A DNA stretch of 64,000 nt from Burkholderiales bacterium Ga0074133 (GTDB taxonomy: Bacteria; Pseudomonadota; Gammaproteobacteria; Burkholderiales; Burkholderiaceae_C). The notes under the pieces are model-generated. The model ran no database searches, was not told where the DNA came from, and was given only the letters and a program-made list of their open reading frames with translations. Positions 33,641 to 43,123 of the stretch are shown in pieces (positions within the stretch are counted from its first letter, which is position 1; every line of letters starts with the position of its first letter). Both the position numbers and the translations under genes were made by a program. Location of the stretch: positions 62,001 to 126,000 of the forward strand of contig LNEG01000009.1 of the NCBI GenBank assembly GCA_001464865.1, in the 5' to 3' direction.

Positions 33641-34546
33641 TCAGGAGTTGGCGGCGGCAGCAGCTTGATTGATGCCGCGGCCCCAGGTGCGGCGGGGCTG
33701 TGCACCGGCGACTGCAGGTGCGGCGGCCGGCGCTGAGGCCACCGGCGCGGGAGCGCGAGCGGCAACAGGAGGGTTAGCCGGGGCGGCCACTTGGGCGGCA
33801 ACAGGGGCTGCGGTGCCTGGGCGCACAAAGCGGCGGGCAGGTGCGGCAGGAGCGGGGGAGGGCGCTGCAGGGGGAGTCAGCGCGGTTGCTTGTGCAGGGG
33901 CTCGAGCAGCATCGGGTGCCGCCGCCGGCGCAGCTGCCGGGGCAGCTACTGGGGCCTGAGTCTGGACAGGAGCAGTGCCCGGGCGAACGAAGCGGCGCGC
34001 GGGAGCCGCAGGCGCTGCAGCAGCGGGGGGTGCAGCCACTGGAGCAGCAGATGGAGCAGCAGCAGGGGTTGCTGCGGCTGCCGGGGCGGCCACCGGGGCT
34101 TCGGGCTCAGAAACCGGATTCGTATCAAGGTCAGGTGGGATGCGACCGGCATTGGCCGTCTGCTGGGCGAGCACAGCAGGATCCTGGGTGGCTGGAGCCG
34201 GCTTGATCTCGGCAGCGCGGCGGGGGTCGAGGAACTGCATGGACTTGGCCTTGATGAGGGCGGCGCGGCGGTTGCGCCCATCGGCATCGACCATCGACTC
34301 AGTGACCAGCGCACCCTCGAGAAGAACCCGGGCGCCATGGTAGCCACCGGCGGAAACGATCTCGGCCAGGCGGCCAACGAACTCGATCTGGTGCCACACC
34401 GTGTTTTCACGTCGCTCACCAGCGGCGTCACGCCATACCTCGGTTGTCGCCATGTCCAAGGTGACCATTTTCTGGTCGCCCACCTGCCTCAGAGCAGGGT
34501 CCTCACCGAGACGACCAATCAGTTGAACGCGGTTGAGATGCAGCAT
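33641..34546 (-). CDS. ssb: Single-stranded DNA-binding protein with unusual tail
   Basis: 301 residues from MLHLNRVQLIGRLGEDPALR. The first ~115 residues are a normal OB-fold SSB. The rest is a very long Ala/Pro-rich tail with the segment RRFVRPGTA appearing twice. The final residues are GRGINQAAAAANS, so the acidic DDDIPF-type tip that recruits partner proteins is absent. Plasmid SSBs are usually 140-180 residues, so the tail is unusual. It is co-oriented with the RecG-like gene and driven by P11. Confidence 0.85.
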   Translation of the reverse strand: MLHLNRVQLIGRLGEDPALRQVGDQKMVTLDMATTEVWRDAAGERRENTVWHQIEFVGRLAEIVSAGGYHGARVLLEGALVTESMVDADGRNRRAALIKAKSMQFLDPRRAAEIKPAPATQDPAVLAQQTANAGRIPPDLDTNPVSEPEAPVAAPAAAATPAAAPSAAPVAAPPAAAAPAAPARRFVRPGTAPVQTQAPVAAPAAAPAAAPDAARAPAQATALTPPAAPSPAPAAPARRFVRPGTAAPVAAQVAAPANPPVAARAPAPVASAPAAAPAVAGAQPRRTWGRGINQAAAAANS

Positions 34547-34646
34547 GTCGAGTCCTTGGGTGTATGGGCATGGCCCGATTGGTATCAACAGCGGAAAAAA
34601 GTGGGGAGGTTCCGCTGCCAGATAGCCCTCAGTGGGCTACAATCAA

Positions 34647-34675
34647 AGCATATCAGATATCTTCTACGCCGACAA
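34647..34675 (-). promoter_or_regulatory. Promoter of the GATATC family (P11)
   Basis: TTGTCG, 17-bp spacer, TATGCT on the minus strand. The spacer itself contains an AGATATCT palindrome, so a plus-strand reading toward 34756 is also possible. Confidence 0.65.
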
Positions 34676-34755
34676 CTCGGCACTTTGTCACAGCTTCGGT
34701 GCGCCGAAGTGATTGATCGCGGGGAGATGTCGACCATTTCAAGGAGCGGCAACCC

Positions 34756-36450
34756 GTGACAGAGACCATTGAACGAGCCAATGCTGCTGCCCAGGCCCCG
34801 CTCACGGCTGCGCAGGAGTTGGAGCTTCGTGACTTCAGCAAATCCACCGCGCTTGTCATCGACCCAGCGCAGCTTTCCCGCGGCATCCTGACCCAGCAGC
34901 TGCGCGAATTCGGTGTGGGTCGGGTGGTCCAGTGCGCCAAGCTCTCCGAGGCGCGCGTGGCGCTGGAGCAGCGCGAATTCGACTTCGTGATCTGCGAGCA
35001 ACACTTCGACAACGAGGCGCTGGCTGGCCAGGCGCTGCTGGACGACCTCAGGCGCGAAGCCATCATTCCGTTTTCCACGGTCTTCATCATGCTGACCTCT
35101 GCCGCCACGGCCGGCGATGTCGCCGAGGCAGCTGAGGCCGCTCTGGATGGCTTCCTGGTCAAGCCCCACAAGGCGTCGGCTCTCTTCGATCGGGTGCTCA
35201 CTGCCAGGCGCAGGAAGCTGGTGCTGGCCCCCATCTTCAAGGCCATCGACGCCCAGGACTTCGAGCGCGCAGCCCGGATGTGCATGGAGCGCTACGAAAA
35301 GCGGCAAGATTTCTGGCTGTTCTCAGCTCGTATTGGCGCCGAGCTGATGCTCCGACTGAAGCGGCTGCCCGAGACGGTGGAGCTCTACAAAACCATCCTC
35401 AACGCCAAAACCACCCCCTGGGCCAAGCTCGGCATCGCTCGCTCCCAGCTCGAAATGGGGCAGCCCATGGCTGCCATCGCCACTCTGGAAGAACTGGTCC
35501 AGGGCAACACCAACTACGCCGACGCGTTTGACGTCATGGCACACGCACACATCGAGACAGGTAATATGGAACAAGCACTTGACTGCTACGAAATGTCCCT
35601 GCGCTCCACGCCGGGCTCCGTGCTGCGGGCACAGAAGAAGGCCATGGTCTCCTTCTATCTTGGACACGATGAAGACGCGCGCGCAGATCTGCTGAAGGTC
35701 AGCCAGCGAGCCGCCGGCTCCAGGTTGTTCGACCATCAATCCCTGATGGTTCTCGCATTCACAAGCTTCCGCTCCAAGAAGTCCGGAGACCTCGCCTGGT
35801 GCTCCAAGGTCATGCAGAACGCGGCAGCCGGTCAGCCCCAAAGCGTGCGACTCGAAAGGATGAGCAAGGTGGTCAGCGCTCTGGTCGCATTCAACGAGGG
35901 GCGCGACAGTGATGGCCTCAAGCCGCTGCTGGCACTTGCTGGCATGCGCCATGACGATGATTTCGACTTCGAAGCAGCTTGCAACCTGGTGACGACGATC
36001 TCGACGCTTACCGCGCGCGGCATCGTCATGGCCACCTCCGAGTCGGTGATGACCGACATCGGCATGCGTTTTTGCGGGACCAACGGCGCCACCGAGATGC
36101 TCACCCGGGCCGCTTGGGTGCATCCGGCACATGTTGAGTTGCTTCGTGGTGCCCACGCCCAGGTTCTGAAACTTGCCCAGGCAGCCTTGAAGCACAGCAT
36201 CCAGGGAGACCCGGCCACTGCAGTGAAGTCGCTGATCGCCAAAGGCGAGGAGCTGCAGAACCAAAAGCTCATCGAGAGCGCACGCCTGACTCTGATGAGG
36301 CACTGGGATCGGATTGAAGAAGCGACAGTCCTTCAGGAGCGCATTGCAAAGCTGAGCCATCAGGCAGGCTCGATGTCGGCCAAGCCTGGCGCTCGAGGGG
36401 AGGTAAGCACTGGTTCTTCTCTGTTGCGCCTGCGGCAGACCGAGCAGTGA
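34756..36450 (+). CDS. Atypical receiver domain fused to TPR repeats
   Basis: 564 residues from a GTG with AAGGAG upstream. A CheY-like receiver spans about residues 30-150: ALVIDPAQ (Asp36), DFVICE, MLTSA (Thr114) and FLVKPH (Lys136). At the phosphoacceptor position stands Glu81, not Asp, so the domain is probably locked in an active-like state. TPR-type helices fill much of 150-480. It lies directly upstream of the pilus operon and may be a scaffold or assembly regulator for it. No output DNA-binding domain is seen. Confidence 0.8.
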   Translation: MTETIERANAAAQAPLTAAQELELRDFSKSTALVIDPAQLSRGILTQQLREFGVGRVVQCAKLSEARVALEQREFDFVICEQHFDNEALAGQALLDDLRREAIIPFSTVFIMLTSAATAGDVAEAAEAALDGFLVKPHKASALFDRVLTARRRKLVLAPIFKAIDAQDFERAARMCMERYEKRQDFWLFSARIGAELMLRLKRLPETVELYKTILNAKTTPWAKLGIARSQLEMGQPMAAIATLEELVQGNTNYADAFDVMAHAHIETGNMEQALDCYEMSLRSTPGSVLRAQKKAMVSFYLGHDEDARADLLKVSQRAAGSRLFDHQSLMVLAFTSFRSKKSGDLAWCSKVMQNAAAGQPQSVRLERMSKVVSALVAFNEGRDSDGLKPLLALAGMRHDDDFDFEAACNLVTTISTLTARGIVMATSESVMTDIGMRFCGTNGATEMLTRAAWVHPAHVELLRGAHAQVLKLAQAALKHSIQGDPATAVKSLIAKGEELQNQKLIESARLTLMRHWDRIEEATVLQERIAKLSHQAGSMSAKPGARGEVSTGSSLLRLRQTEQ

Positions 36451-36547
36451 GTTGTCCATTCTCTGTTGGCGTCTCGCATTGTGTGATTTCCGACACAGGC
36501 ACGCATGTCGAAATCCGTCTGATACCCGAGAACTTCGCGTCTGTCTG

Positions 36548-36576
36548 TTGTCAACGACGTGTGCAGCAGATATACT
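36548..36576 (+). promoter_or_regulatory. Promoter of the pilus operon, GATATAC type (P12)
   Basis: TTGTCA, 17-bp spacer, TATACT on the plus strand, preceded by GTTG as in the minus-strand family. CTACGC follows the -10. Confidence 0.75.
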
Positions 36577-36618
36577 CTACGCAAATCAGTAACCGAACGA
36601 CGTGGTGAACCCCTCAAG

Positions 36619-37800
36619 ATGAAGCACCTGAAACATCACATGCATAACCGGATTGCGCTCGCATCCGCCCTGGCCACCATGGCCATGGCGCTTGCCGCGC
36701 CGGCTCATGCCCAAGGAACTCCTCGTCTGGAGACCGTGGCCATCAAATCAGCACCGCGTACTGTGAATGAGATATTCACTATCTTCCAAACCGAACCCGT
36801 TGGTGGTGATGTGAGCCAGATCGAGGTTCCATCGCTGTCCATGACCGGCGCATCTTTTCAGATGGCAATGGACCTTGCACTGGCCGACAAAGGCCTGAGC
36901 ACATCAATTCGGACCCCGCTCAGCGACAAGAAATCCGATGTGGCTGTTCGAGGTGTTCGCGGCAACTTGGAGCAGGTGCTCAACCAACTCGGCCAGTCCT
37001 ACGACTTCTTCTGGATGGTCAAAGACGGGCTCCTGGTGATCGACGGCACGCGCACCTTTTCGTTGTCCATCCCTTCGGCGTTGGCATCGGATCGCGGCGG
37101 CTTCGAAAAGTCTCTCACCTCTTCTGGCGCTTCCGAGGTCCGATCGTTGGCCCTGGACAACATCGTGATCTTCCGCGCATCCCCCTCGGCACTTGACGCG
37201 GTTCGCCAGGTGCTCGAGGCCGCTTCAATCAGCCGTGGCATCCCCTCGGCGGCATTGCGCTTTGGCACCCCGGTGGTTGCCCAGGCTCCTGCACCCTCGA
37301 TCACTTCTTCGGCGGCGCCTGCCCCTCAATTGGCGGCAGCACCGTTGCCTGCTGTTGTCGCCGCGCCAGCACCAGCCCCTGTGGTGGTGGCCGCGCCAGT
37401 TGTTGCTGCCCCCGTTGTTGCCGCGCCGATGCCTGTGTTGCCGGCTGTGATTGCCTCACCCGCCTTGGCTGCACGTGCGCAGGCCATGGCACCCATCACC
37501 GCATCCCCGATCTCGGCCCCCGTGGTCACGAAGCCGGCGAGCGTCGAACCCCGCTTCTGGGGCATCAACGTGACCGACCGAACGGTCGAAGGCGTGCTGC
37601 GGCGTTGGGCGCGCGAACAAGGCTGGAGCCTGCGCTACGAATTCGATCGCATTCCAGTTCTGCGCCCAGCTTCGGTGATTGCTGGCGACTTCCTCGGAGC
37701 TGCCAAGCAGATCCAACTTCAACTCGTCGAGGCCGGTTACCAAATGGACCTCGCAACCATCGGCACCACGCTGCGTGTCTCCACCGGAGCTTCCAAATGA
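36619..37800 (+). CDS. pilL: PilL/TcpQ-like pilus periplasmic protein
   Basis: 393 residues from MKHLKHHMHN with a Sec signal peptide ending in AHAQ. The N-terminal part resembles a secretin-associated N-domain; a Pro/Ala/Val linker occupies about residues 220-300. The C-terminus (DRTVEGVLRRWAREQGWSLRYEF) is a TcpQ-type domain found in R64 PilL and toxin-coregulated pilus proteins, where it stabilises the secretin. It opens the thin-pilus operon and overlaps the next gene as ATGA. Confidence 0.7.
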   Translation: MKHLKHHMHNRIALASALATMAMALAAPAHAQGTPRLETVAIKSAPRTVNEIFTIFQTEPVGGDVSQIEVPSLSMTGASFQMAMDLALADKGLSTSIRTPLSDKKSDVAVRGVRGNLEQVLNQLGQSYDFFWMVKDGLLVIDGTRTFSLSIPSALASDRGGFEKSLTSSGASEVRSLALDNIVIFRASPSALDAVRQVLEAASISRGIPSAALRFGTPVVAQAPAPSITSSAAPAPQLAAAPLPAVVAAPAPAPVVVAAPVVAAPVVAAPMPVLPAVIASPALAARAQAMAPITASPISAPVVTKPASVEPRFWGINVTDRTVEGVLRRWAREQGWSLRYEFDRIPVLRPASVIAGDFLGAAKQIQLQLVEAGYQMDLATIGTTLRVSTGASK

Positions 37801-38501
37801 AAACCCGTTCCTCCTCCCTGGCAGCCGCTTTGGCCACGCTGGCCTCCTTTGGCGCTGCCGCTCAGCAGGCGGATGTGTCCGTGGCGGCAGCTCCGGCAAC
37901 TGTGAACATGCGTCTGGCCACATCCCAGATCGGAACGAGTGGCGTCGTTGAGCAGGCCCGTCTGCAGGAGGCCTTGAGTGCCTTGACGGTGCTGGCCATC
38001 GTGGGTGAGAGCGCCATCCTCAAGACGAACCGTCCCATCACCGGTCTGCCGCGCGACCTGACTGTCAAGAGTGGCCGCACCTTTGCTCTGCTGGGCGTGC
38101 CTGTGACCCCAAACGTGGTGGGTAGCACTGTGGAGTTTTCAACCGCCTCCTCGAGCGCCCCTGTGAGCATCGCGCGCCTGGGCCAGGAGGGCGCGGAGCT
38201 CGCCGCGCAAGCCATTTCTCCGCCCGAGTCGGACGACAAGGTCTGGGTGATTGCATCCGGTGGTTCGATCCGCGCGGCCGTGACCGAGTGGTCGCAGCGC
38301 GCCGGATGGCAGTTCGTCTGGGGCTTGGATGAGCGCGAGGACTACCAATTCAACGCGGGCAACCGCTTCACCGGCGACTTCCGCACCGCCATCTACGGCC
38401 TCTTCAACTCGCTGCCGCTGGACGTGAAGGTCCGTGCTGAGCTGCGCCCCGACAACACGCCCCCAATGGTCCTGATCACCCGTGACGAAGGAATTCGCTG
38501 A
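37797..38501 (+). CDS. TcpQ-domain periplasmic pilus protein (PilM position)
   Basis: 234 residues from MKTRSSSLAAALATLA with a signal peptide. The C-terminal SIRAAVTEWSQRAGWQFVW segment is again a TcpQ-like domain, so it is related to the preceding gene's C-terminus. It sits between pilL-like and the secretin, and the stop overlaps the secretin start (TGATG). It is probably a secretin partner. Confidence 0.65.
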   Translation: MKTRSSSLAAALATLASFGAAAQQADVSVAAAPATVNMRLATSQIGTSGVVEQARLQEALSALTVLAIVGESAILKTNRPITGLPRDLTVKSGRTFALLGVPVTPNVVGSTVEFSTASSSAPVSIARLGQEGAELAAQAISPPESDDKVWVIASGGSIRAAVTEWSQRAGWQFVWGLDEREDYQFNAGNRFTGDFRTAIYGLFNSLPLDVKVRAELRPDNTPPMVLITRDEGIR

Positions 38502-40384
38502 TGAACGCCGCCTCCAAAAACACCGCCCGCATCCTCAAGTTCTCGGCCATGGCCGCTGCCGTTCTGGCTGCTGGATGCTCCTCGAACCATGCCCTGGTCC
38601 AAAAGGACATCGAGCAAAAAGAGCGAACCGCACAGCCCGCGATGGAGCAGCCACGTCAGTTGGTGGTTGCCTCCCGAGTGACCGAGATCCGCGGCACCCG
38701 CACGCCAGTGACCCACATGGCCAACGCCAAGGGCAGCGAGTGGCTCAAGCGCCAGAAGGTCTCCATCAACGTTCGCTCGCCGATCACCTTGGCCTCCGTG
38801 GTCGAGAGCCTCGCCGCGCAGGGCGTGAACATCTCTTCCGACCTCAAACTCAACGCCTACAGCTTCGTGGGCCGCATCAACGAGACGGATGCTGAAACCG
38901 CCCTGAAAATCATTCTGGGCTCCACCGGCCTGGACTTTGTGGTCGACGACGTTCGCAAAGTGGTCGTGATCCGACCGATGTCTTCGCGCAGCTGGTATCT
39001 GAACATCGGCAACAGGAAATCGAACTTCTCGGCCGAAGCCGCCAAGGGCTCTGTCCTGGCGAATGGCTCCACCACCGACCCTCTGGGCAACTCTGGTAGC
39101 TCCGGCTCCACTGGTGGCCAAGCCTTCAACGGCGGTGCCACTCAGGTCAACACCGATGTGGCCGGCGCAGGCGCCGGCGTGAGCACGCAAGATGATTTCT
39201 GGGCGAGCCTGTCCAAGGAAATGGAAAGCCGCTTGAGCGTGCTCGTTCCGCGCGAGATGGCGGCCAAGGACGCCGGCGCGGCACCTGCGGGCGGTGCCGG
39301 CATGAACGTGCCGCCCTTGCCGCAGGCAATTGCTCCCGTCGCGCCCCCCGGCTTCGGTCCGCAGCCTTCGCAACAACAGTCGACCTCGGCTGCCGGTGGC
39401 TCGCCTGGAGCGAATGCTCCATCCGATGAAAACGGCTTCGTGAAGCGCCAGATCGGCAGCTACTCGATCAACCCTGAGACCGGGGCGGTCACAGTGCAGG
39501 CACCTACCTGGATCCTGAACGACCTGGATACCTACATCAAACGTGTGCAGGAGATGTACAACACCGACATCACCTTCTCCGGTGAAGTCATCCTGGTGAC
39601 CACCAACAAGGACGATTCCGAGGGCATCGACCTCAATGCGTTTGCCTCGTTTGCCAGCGGCAAGTTCGGCTTCGTGGTCCAGAACAATGCCTTGGGTGGC
39701 CTGACTCTCTCGACCGCCGCCGGTGCACTGGCCAGCCTCACGGCGCCCAACCAGCCTGTGGGCGGTGCCCTGGTAGGCGCCACCTACAACAACGGCCGCA
39801 ACGCGCTGCAGATCTTCAACGCCTTCTTGTCCGAGCAGGGCAATGTGAGCGTGGTCCAGCGCCCCCTGATCACGACCACCTCTGGCGTGCCGGGCATCTT
39901 CAGCAAGAAGTTCACCGACTACTACAACACGATCAGCCAGGAAGCCGTGGCCGGCAGCACCGGTGCTCCGGTGACAGCCACTCGAAACAACCTGATTCCG
40001 GTGGACTTCGGCACCGAGCTGCGCATCAACCCGCGCATCGACGTGAGCACCGGCCTGATCCGCGCTCAGCTGACGCTCAACCAGGCGCTGCAGTCGGGCA
40101 CCAAGACGATCCAGCAAACCATCACGGCAGGCAACAACTCGGTGACCGTGCCCACTGCGATCCCAATCGTGACCCGCCAGAACCTCTCCGGCGAGATTTT
40201 GCTTCGTGATGGTGACCTGGTGGTGGTCGGCGGCCAGAGCGAAGACTCCGGCACCACAAATGCCAACGGCCTGCCCGGTCAAAACGGTCCTGTTGGCGCC
40301 GGCATCTTCGGTGTCAAGCAGACCACGCAGACCAAGCAGACGTACTACTTCGCTCTGCGCGTGTCCGTCAACAAGCGCAAGTGA
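38501..40384 (+). CDS. pilN: Type IVb pilus secretin lipoprotein, PilN-like
   Basis: 627 residues. A lipoprotein signal ends in LAAGC. An N0/N1-type region (about 85-165) contains the VVESLAAQGVNISSDLKLN segment, a Gly/Ser/Pro-rich linker follows, and the C-terminal ~230 residues form the secretin core with the VPVDFGTELRINPRID-like segment and a terminal beta pattern. It forms the outer-membrane pore for the thin pilus. The stop overlaps the next GTG. Confidence 0.85.
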   Translation: MNAASKNTARILKFSAMAAAVLAAGCSSNHALVQKDIEQKERTAQPAMEQPRQLVVASRVTEIRGTRTPVTHMANAKGSEWLKRQKVSINVRSPITLASVVESLAAQGVNISSDLKLNAYSFVGRINETDAETALKIILGSTGLDFVVDDVRKVVVIRPMSSRSWYLNIGNRKSNFSAEAAKGSVLANGSTTDPLGNSGSSGSTGGQAFNGGATQVNTDVAGAGAGVSTQDDFWASLSKEMESRLSVLVPREMAAKDAGAAPAGGAGMNVPPLPQAIAPVAPPGFGPQPSQQQSTSAAGGSPGANAPSDENGFVKRQIGSYSINPETGAVTVQAPTWILNDLDTYIKRVQEMYNTDITFSGEVILVTTNKDDSEGIDLNAFASFASGKFGFVVQNNALGGLTLSTAAGALASLTAPNQPVGGALVGATYNNGRNALQIFNAFLSEQGNVSVVQRPLITTTSGVPGIFSKKFTDYYNTISQEAVAGSTGAPVTATRNNLIPVDFGTELRINPRIDVSTGLIRAQLTLNQALQSGTKTIQQTITAGNNSVTVPTAIPIVTRQNLSGEILLRDGDLVVVGGQSEDSGTTNANGLPGQNGPVGAGIFGVKQTTQTKQTYYFALRVSVNKRK

Positions 40385-41487
40385 TTGCCCGAACTCCCTC
40401 TGGATCGATGACCCCCGGATTGCCCAACATGCAGACACGTTCCCTTCGCACCACCACTCAGCGCGGCTTCACCCTGATCGAGCTGTTGGTCACTGTGATC
40501 GTGATCGGCATCGTCACGGCCATCCTGGCTCCGGTCTTGGGGGAGCTGCTCGCCTCGCAGCGCCAGGCCTACAACGAGAAGCACAACCTCAACAATCAGC
40601 TGATTGCCAAAGGCCTGAGCGACTTCGCGCGCAACACCTCCCCAACCGGCCGCCTGCCGGCTCCGTACACCGGCGGTGGATACGACAACACGATCTTCAA
40701 CCCAGGTGATGCCACCGTTGAAGGTGCAGCCCTGACGCAGGCACTGACGCAAACCGGCGTCCAGGTCAACGAGATCAACGACGACGGCACGGCCGCCCGC
40801 ATGGTGCGGGTCTACCAGACCATCACCACGCCCACGATCGACATCCCGCTTTATTTCCAGAGTGGTCCACTGGTGACGCTGAACTATGACTTCGGCGCAC
40901 TGTTCCTGAGCCAGTGCTCGATGGGAACAGCCTCGTGCAACCCAACGGCGGCAACAGGTATTCCAGGCGTGAGCCCCGCGCTGACCTCGGCCAACTTCGC
41001 CAGCTACGCCACGACCGGGACCGATGGGCGCGTCCAGTTCGTCTCCTCGTTGCCAGTGCAGAAGGAAATGCTGGCCCGCTCGACCGAGCGCCTGGAGAAG
41101 GTCCGCAACGTGATGCTGGGCTACCTGCGTGCTCGACAGATCTCAGCCGCTGCCGGTGACCAGACCAACTGGTTCCCCAACCAGCTTGGCGCATCCGCGG
41201 CTGGCTCCCTGACAGGTGCCACACCCGCCACAAACCAGGGTTGCCGGGACGGCTGGTACACGCTGGGCACCAGCACCACGATCCTGTTGACCGTGGGCTT
41301 GGCTCCGGAAGAGTTTGCGCGCACCGCCTGGGGCGGAGCCATCCAGTACTGCCGCGATTACGACCCTTCGGGCACAGGCACAGCCAACGCGCCTCCCCAC
41401 TATGGCGCTTTGCGCATCAACAAGTCGGTCAGCACGGGCGCAGCACCCACTGCAGTGGCCGCAGACAACATCGTTCTGACGTTCTAA
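40381..41487 (+). CDS. Large prepilin-like protein
   Basis: 368 residues from a GTG overlapping the secretin stop; ATGs at 40408 and 40429 are alternatives. A type IV prepilin leader QRG-FTLIELLVTVIVIGI is evident. The globular part is long and contains cysteines. It is a minor pilin or pseudopilin, processed by a prepilin peptidase not found in this window. Confidence 0.75.
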   Translation: MIARTPSGSMTPGLPNMQTRSLRTTTQRGFTLIELLVTVIVIGIVTAILAPVLGELLASQRQAYNEKHNLNNQLIAKGLSDFARNTSPTGRLPAPYTGGGYDNTIFNPGDATVEGAALTQALTQTGVQVNEINDDGTAARMVRVYQTITTPTIDIPLYFQSGPLVTLNYDFGALFLSQCSMGTASCNPTAATGIPGVSPALTSANFASYATTGTDGRVQFVSSLPVQKEMLARSTERLEKVRNVMLGYLRARQISAAAGDQTNWFPNQLGASAAGSLTGATPATNQGCRDGWYTLGTSTTILLTVGLAPEEFARTAWGGAIQYCRDYDPSGTGTANAPPHYGALRINKSVSTGAAPTAVAADNIVLTF

Positions 41488-41565
41488 ACGGCAGGCGTTG
41501 TGGCAGAGAAATCTGTCGTTTCGTGACTTGATCCTCAACCTCCCAACCATCCAGGAGAACTTTCG

Positions 41566-42150
41566 ATGAAATCGCTTCGTACCAAATTCACCCGCATCGG
41601 CAAAGCTGCCCAGAAGGGCTTCACGCTGATCGAACTCGTTGTGGTGGTGGCCGTCATCGGCGTGCTGATCGCCATCGTAGCGCCAAGCATCACCGGCTCG
41701 CGTGATGGCGCCAACGCCCAGCTGCTGGTGCGCTCGGCCAACTCCATCGCACAAAACTGGCAGATGATCAACCAGCAGTGCGGAACGAACTCGGCTGTAG
41801 CCACCACGCCCATCGGCGACATGGAAGACGTCGTCTTCGGCGGCACCGGCATCAACGCCGCCTACCAGGCCTGCTACACGCAATCGCGCGTTCTCCCGTT
41901 GACCGAGATCTCTCTGGGCAGCGGCAGCAACTACTCGATCGCCAACTACCCGGTGACCATCACCGGAGGCGGCACGGCCCCACTGTCTGTGACCTACTCG
42001 AACGTGCCCGACACGTTGGTTCTGAACATCGTTCAGCGCTACGACAACACCGCGGACACGCTGGCCGCAGGCGCCACGACCACGGGCGCGTACAGCTACA
42101 GCGCGCCGAGCGCGGGCTCGCGCAGCATCACCATCATCAAGCGCATCTAA
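41566..42150 (+). CDS. pilS: Major type IVb pilin, PilS-like
   Basis: 194 residues from an ATG preceded by AGGAG. The leader QKG-FTLIELVVVVAVIGVLIA is class IV prepilin-like with no acidic residue lost. Two cysteines (QQCG and YQACY) could form the C-terminal disulfide loop. Its own 78-nt leader region suggests strong or separate translation. Size matches R64 PilS. Confidence 0.75.
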   Translation: MKSLRTKFTRIGKAAQKGFTLIELVVVVAVIGVLIAIVAPSITGSRDGANAQLLVRSANSIAQNWQMINQQCGTNSAVATTPIGDMEDVVFGGTGINAAYQACYTQSRVLPLTEISLGSGSNYSIANYPVTITGGGTAPLSVTYSNVPDTLVLNIVQRYDNTADTLAAGATTTGAYSYSAPSAGSRSITIIKRI

Positions 42151-42170
42151 GCGCTTGCAGGAGGTAGACC

Positions 42171-42983
42171 ATGTTGCCAATGCTTGTCGCTGCTCTGGGG
42201 TTCTGGTTGATGGCCATCTTCGATGGCTCGGCCGGCACCTACCGCACGGTGGGGCAGACTTACCGCGACATGGTCAAAGAGAATCAAGTCCAGGAAATGG
42301 CGTCGGCGGTAGCGGAATTTCACCGCGAAACCGGCGCCTATCCGGCAGACCTGAACGCGCTGGTCACAACGGCCGGCAAAGAACATCTGCGATCCTCAAT
42401 GGACGCTTGGCAGGGCTATGCCCGCTCCGGCACCCTCAATGACGGCGTCTGGCGCTACACGCGCACCGCGCTTTTCATGCGCAACCCTACCGATGGACTG
42501 AGCTCCACCGACTACTTGGCCATCAATACTTGCGGCACAGGCGCTGCCACCACAGCCTCGAGCTGGTGCGGGCAGATGTCAAGCAAGTGGTACCGCGAAG
42601 AGTCCCGACAGGACTTCAATCGACAGATTTCGCAACAGCGTGCACGCATGAGCATGCTGCTGCAAAAACTTGCGTCGCACTACAACGCCGTCCAGGCGCT
42701 GCCAGACCGCAACTTCTCAGGTGGCGCGCTTGGTGCATCGAGCATCACCCGCGTCTCCGCGCTCGTGAACTACCTGGGCGCCGCCAACAACTGCACAGGT
42801 ACTTTTGTCTACATGAACTCGGTCCCGATTGAGTGCCAGGACATGTTCGACATCTGGGGTGGGCCGATCGGCTACCAGTTTGTCTCCAACAAGCGGGTCA
42901 TCCTCGTGTCCGAGTCGCCGCTGGTGAATGCAGGCGGCCAGGCCGTGCGCGTGGCCGCGGAGCTCGATCTCACCGGCCTGTGA
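42171..42983 (+). CDS. GspG-like or accessory pilus protein
   Basis: 270 residues from an ATG with GGAGG upstream. An N-terminal hydrophobic helix (MLPMLVAALGFWLMAIF) is followed by VAEFHRETGAYPADLNALV, the hallmark of the GspG/pseudopilin core fold, but without a prepilin cleavage motif. Four or more cysteines lie in the body. It is probably a membrane-anchored pilin-like accessory protein. Confidence 0.6.
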   Translation: MLPMLVAALGFWLMAIFDGSAGTYRTVGQTYRDMVKENQVQEMASAVAEFHRETGAYPADLNALVTTAGKEHLRSSMDAWQGYARSGTLNDGVWRYTRTALFMRNPTDGLSSTDYLAINTCGTGAATTASSWCGQMSSKWYREESRQDFNRQISQQRARMSMLLQKLASHYNAVQALPDRNFSGGALGASSITRVSALVNYLGAANNCTGTFVYMNSVPIECQDMFDIWGGPIGYQFVSNKRVILVSESPLVNAGGQAVRVAAELDLTGL

Positions 42984-43042
42984 CCGCCGGCAGCGACCTT
43001 GCTGCCGTCCAGCAACGCCATCGCCAACATCGCGATCAAAAG

Positions 43043-43071
43043 TTGGCAGCGACATGCGTATGCGATATACT
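43043..43071 (+). promoter_or_regulatory. Internal pilus-operon promoter, GATATAC type (P13)
   Basis: TTGGCA, 17-bp spacer, TATACT on the plus strand. The -10 overlaps GTAT-N5-ATAC, a shorter form of the palindromes seen at 24636 and 31444. Confidence 0.7.
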
Positions 43072-43123
43072 CAACACAGCATTTTGACCGCCGTCCAGCG
43101 GCCACACAAACAGAAAGAGCGCC

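Noticed and set aside
38393-40438. 681-residue minus-strand ORF
   Set aside because: It is antisense to the secretin gene, with His/Gly/Arg-rich composition typical of a high-GC shadow frame; the plus-strand frame has signal, lipobox and secretin core.
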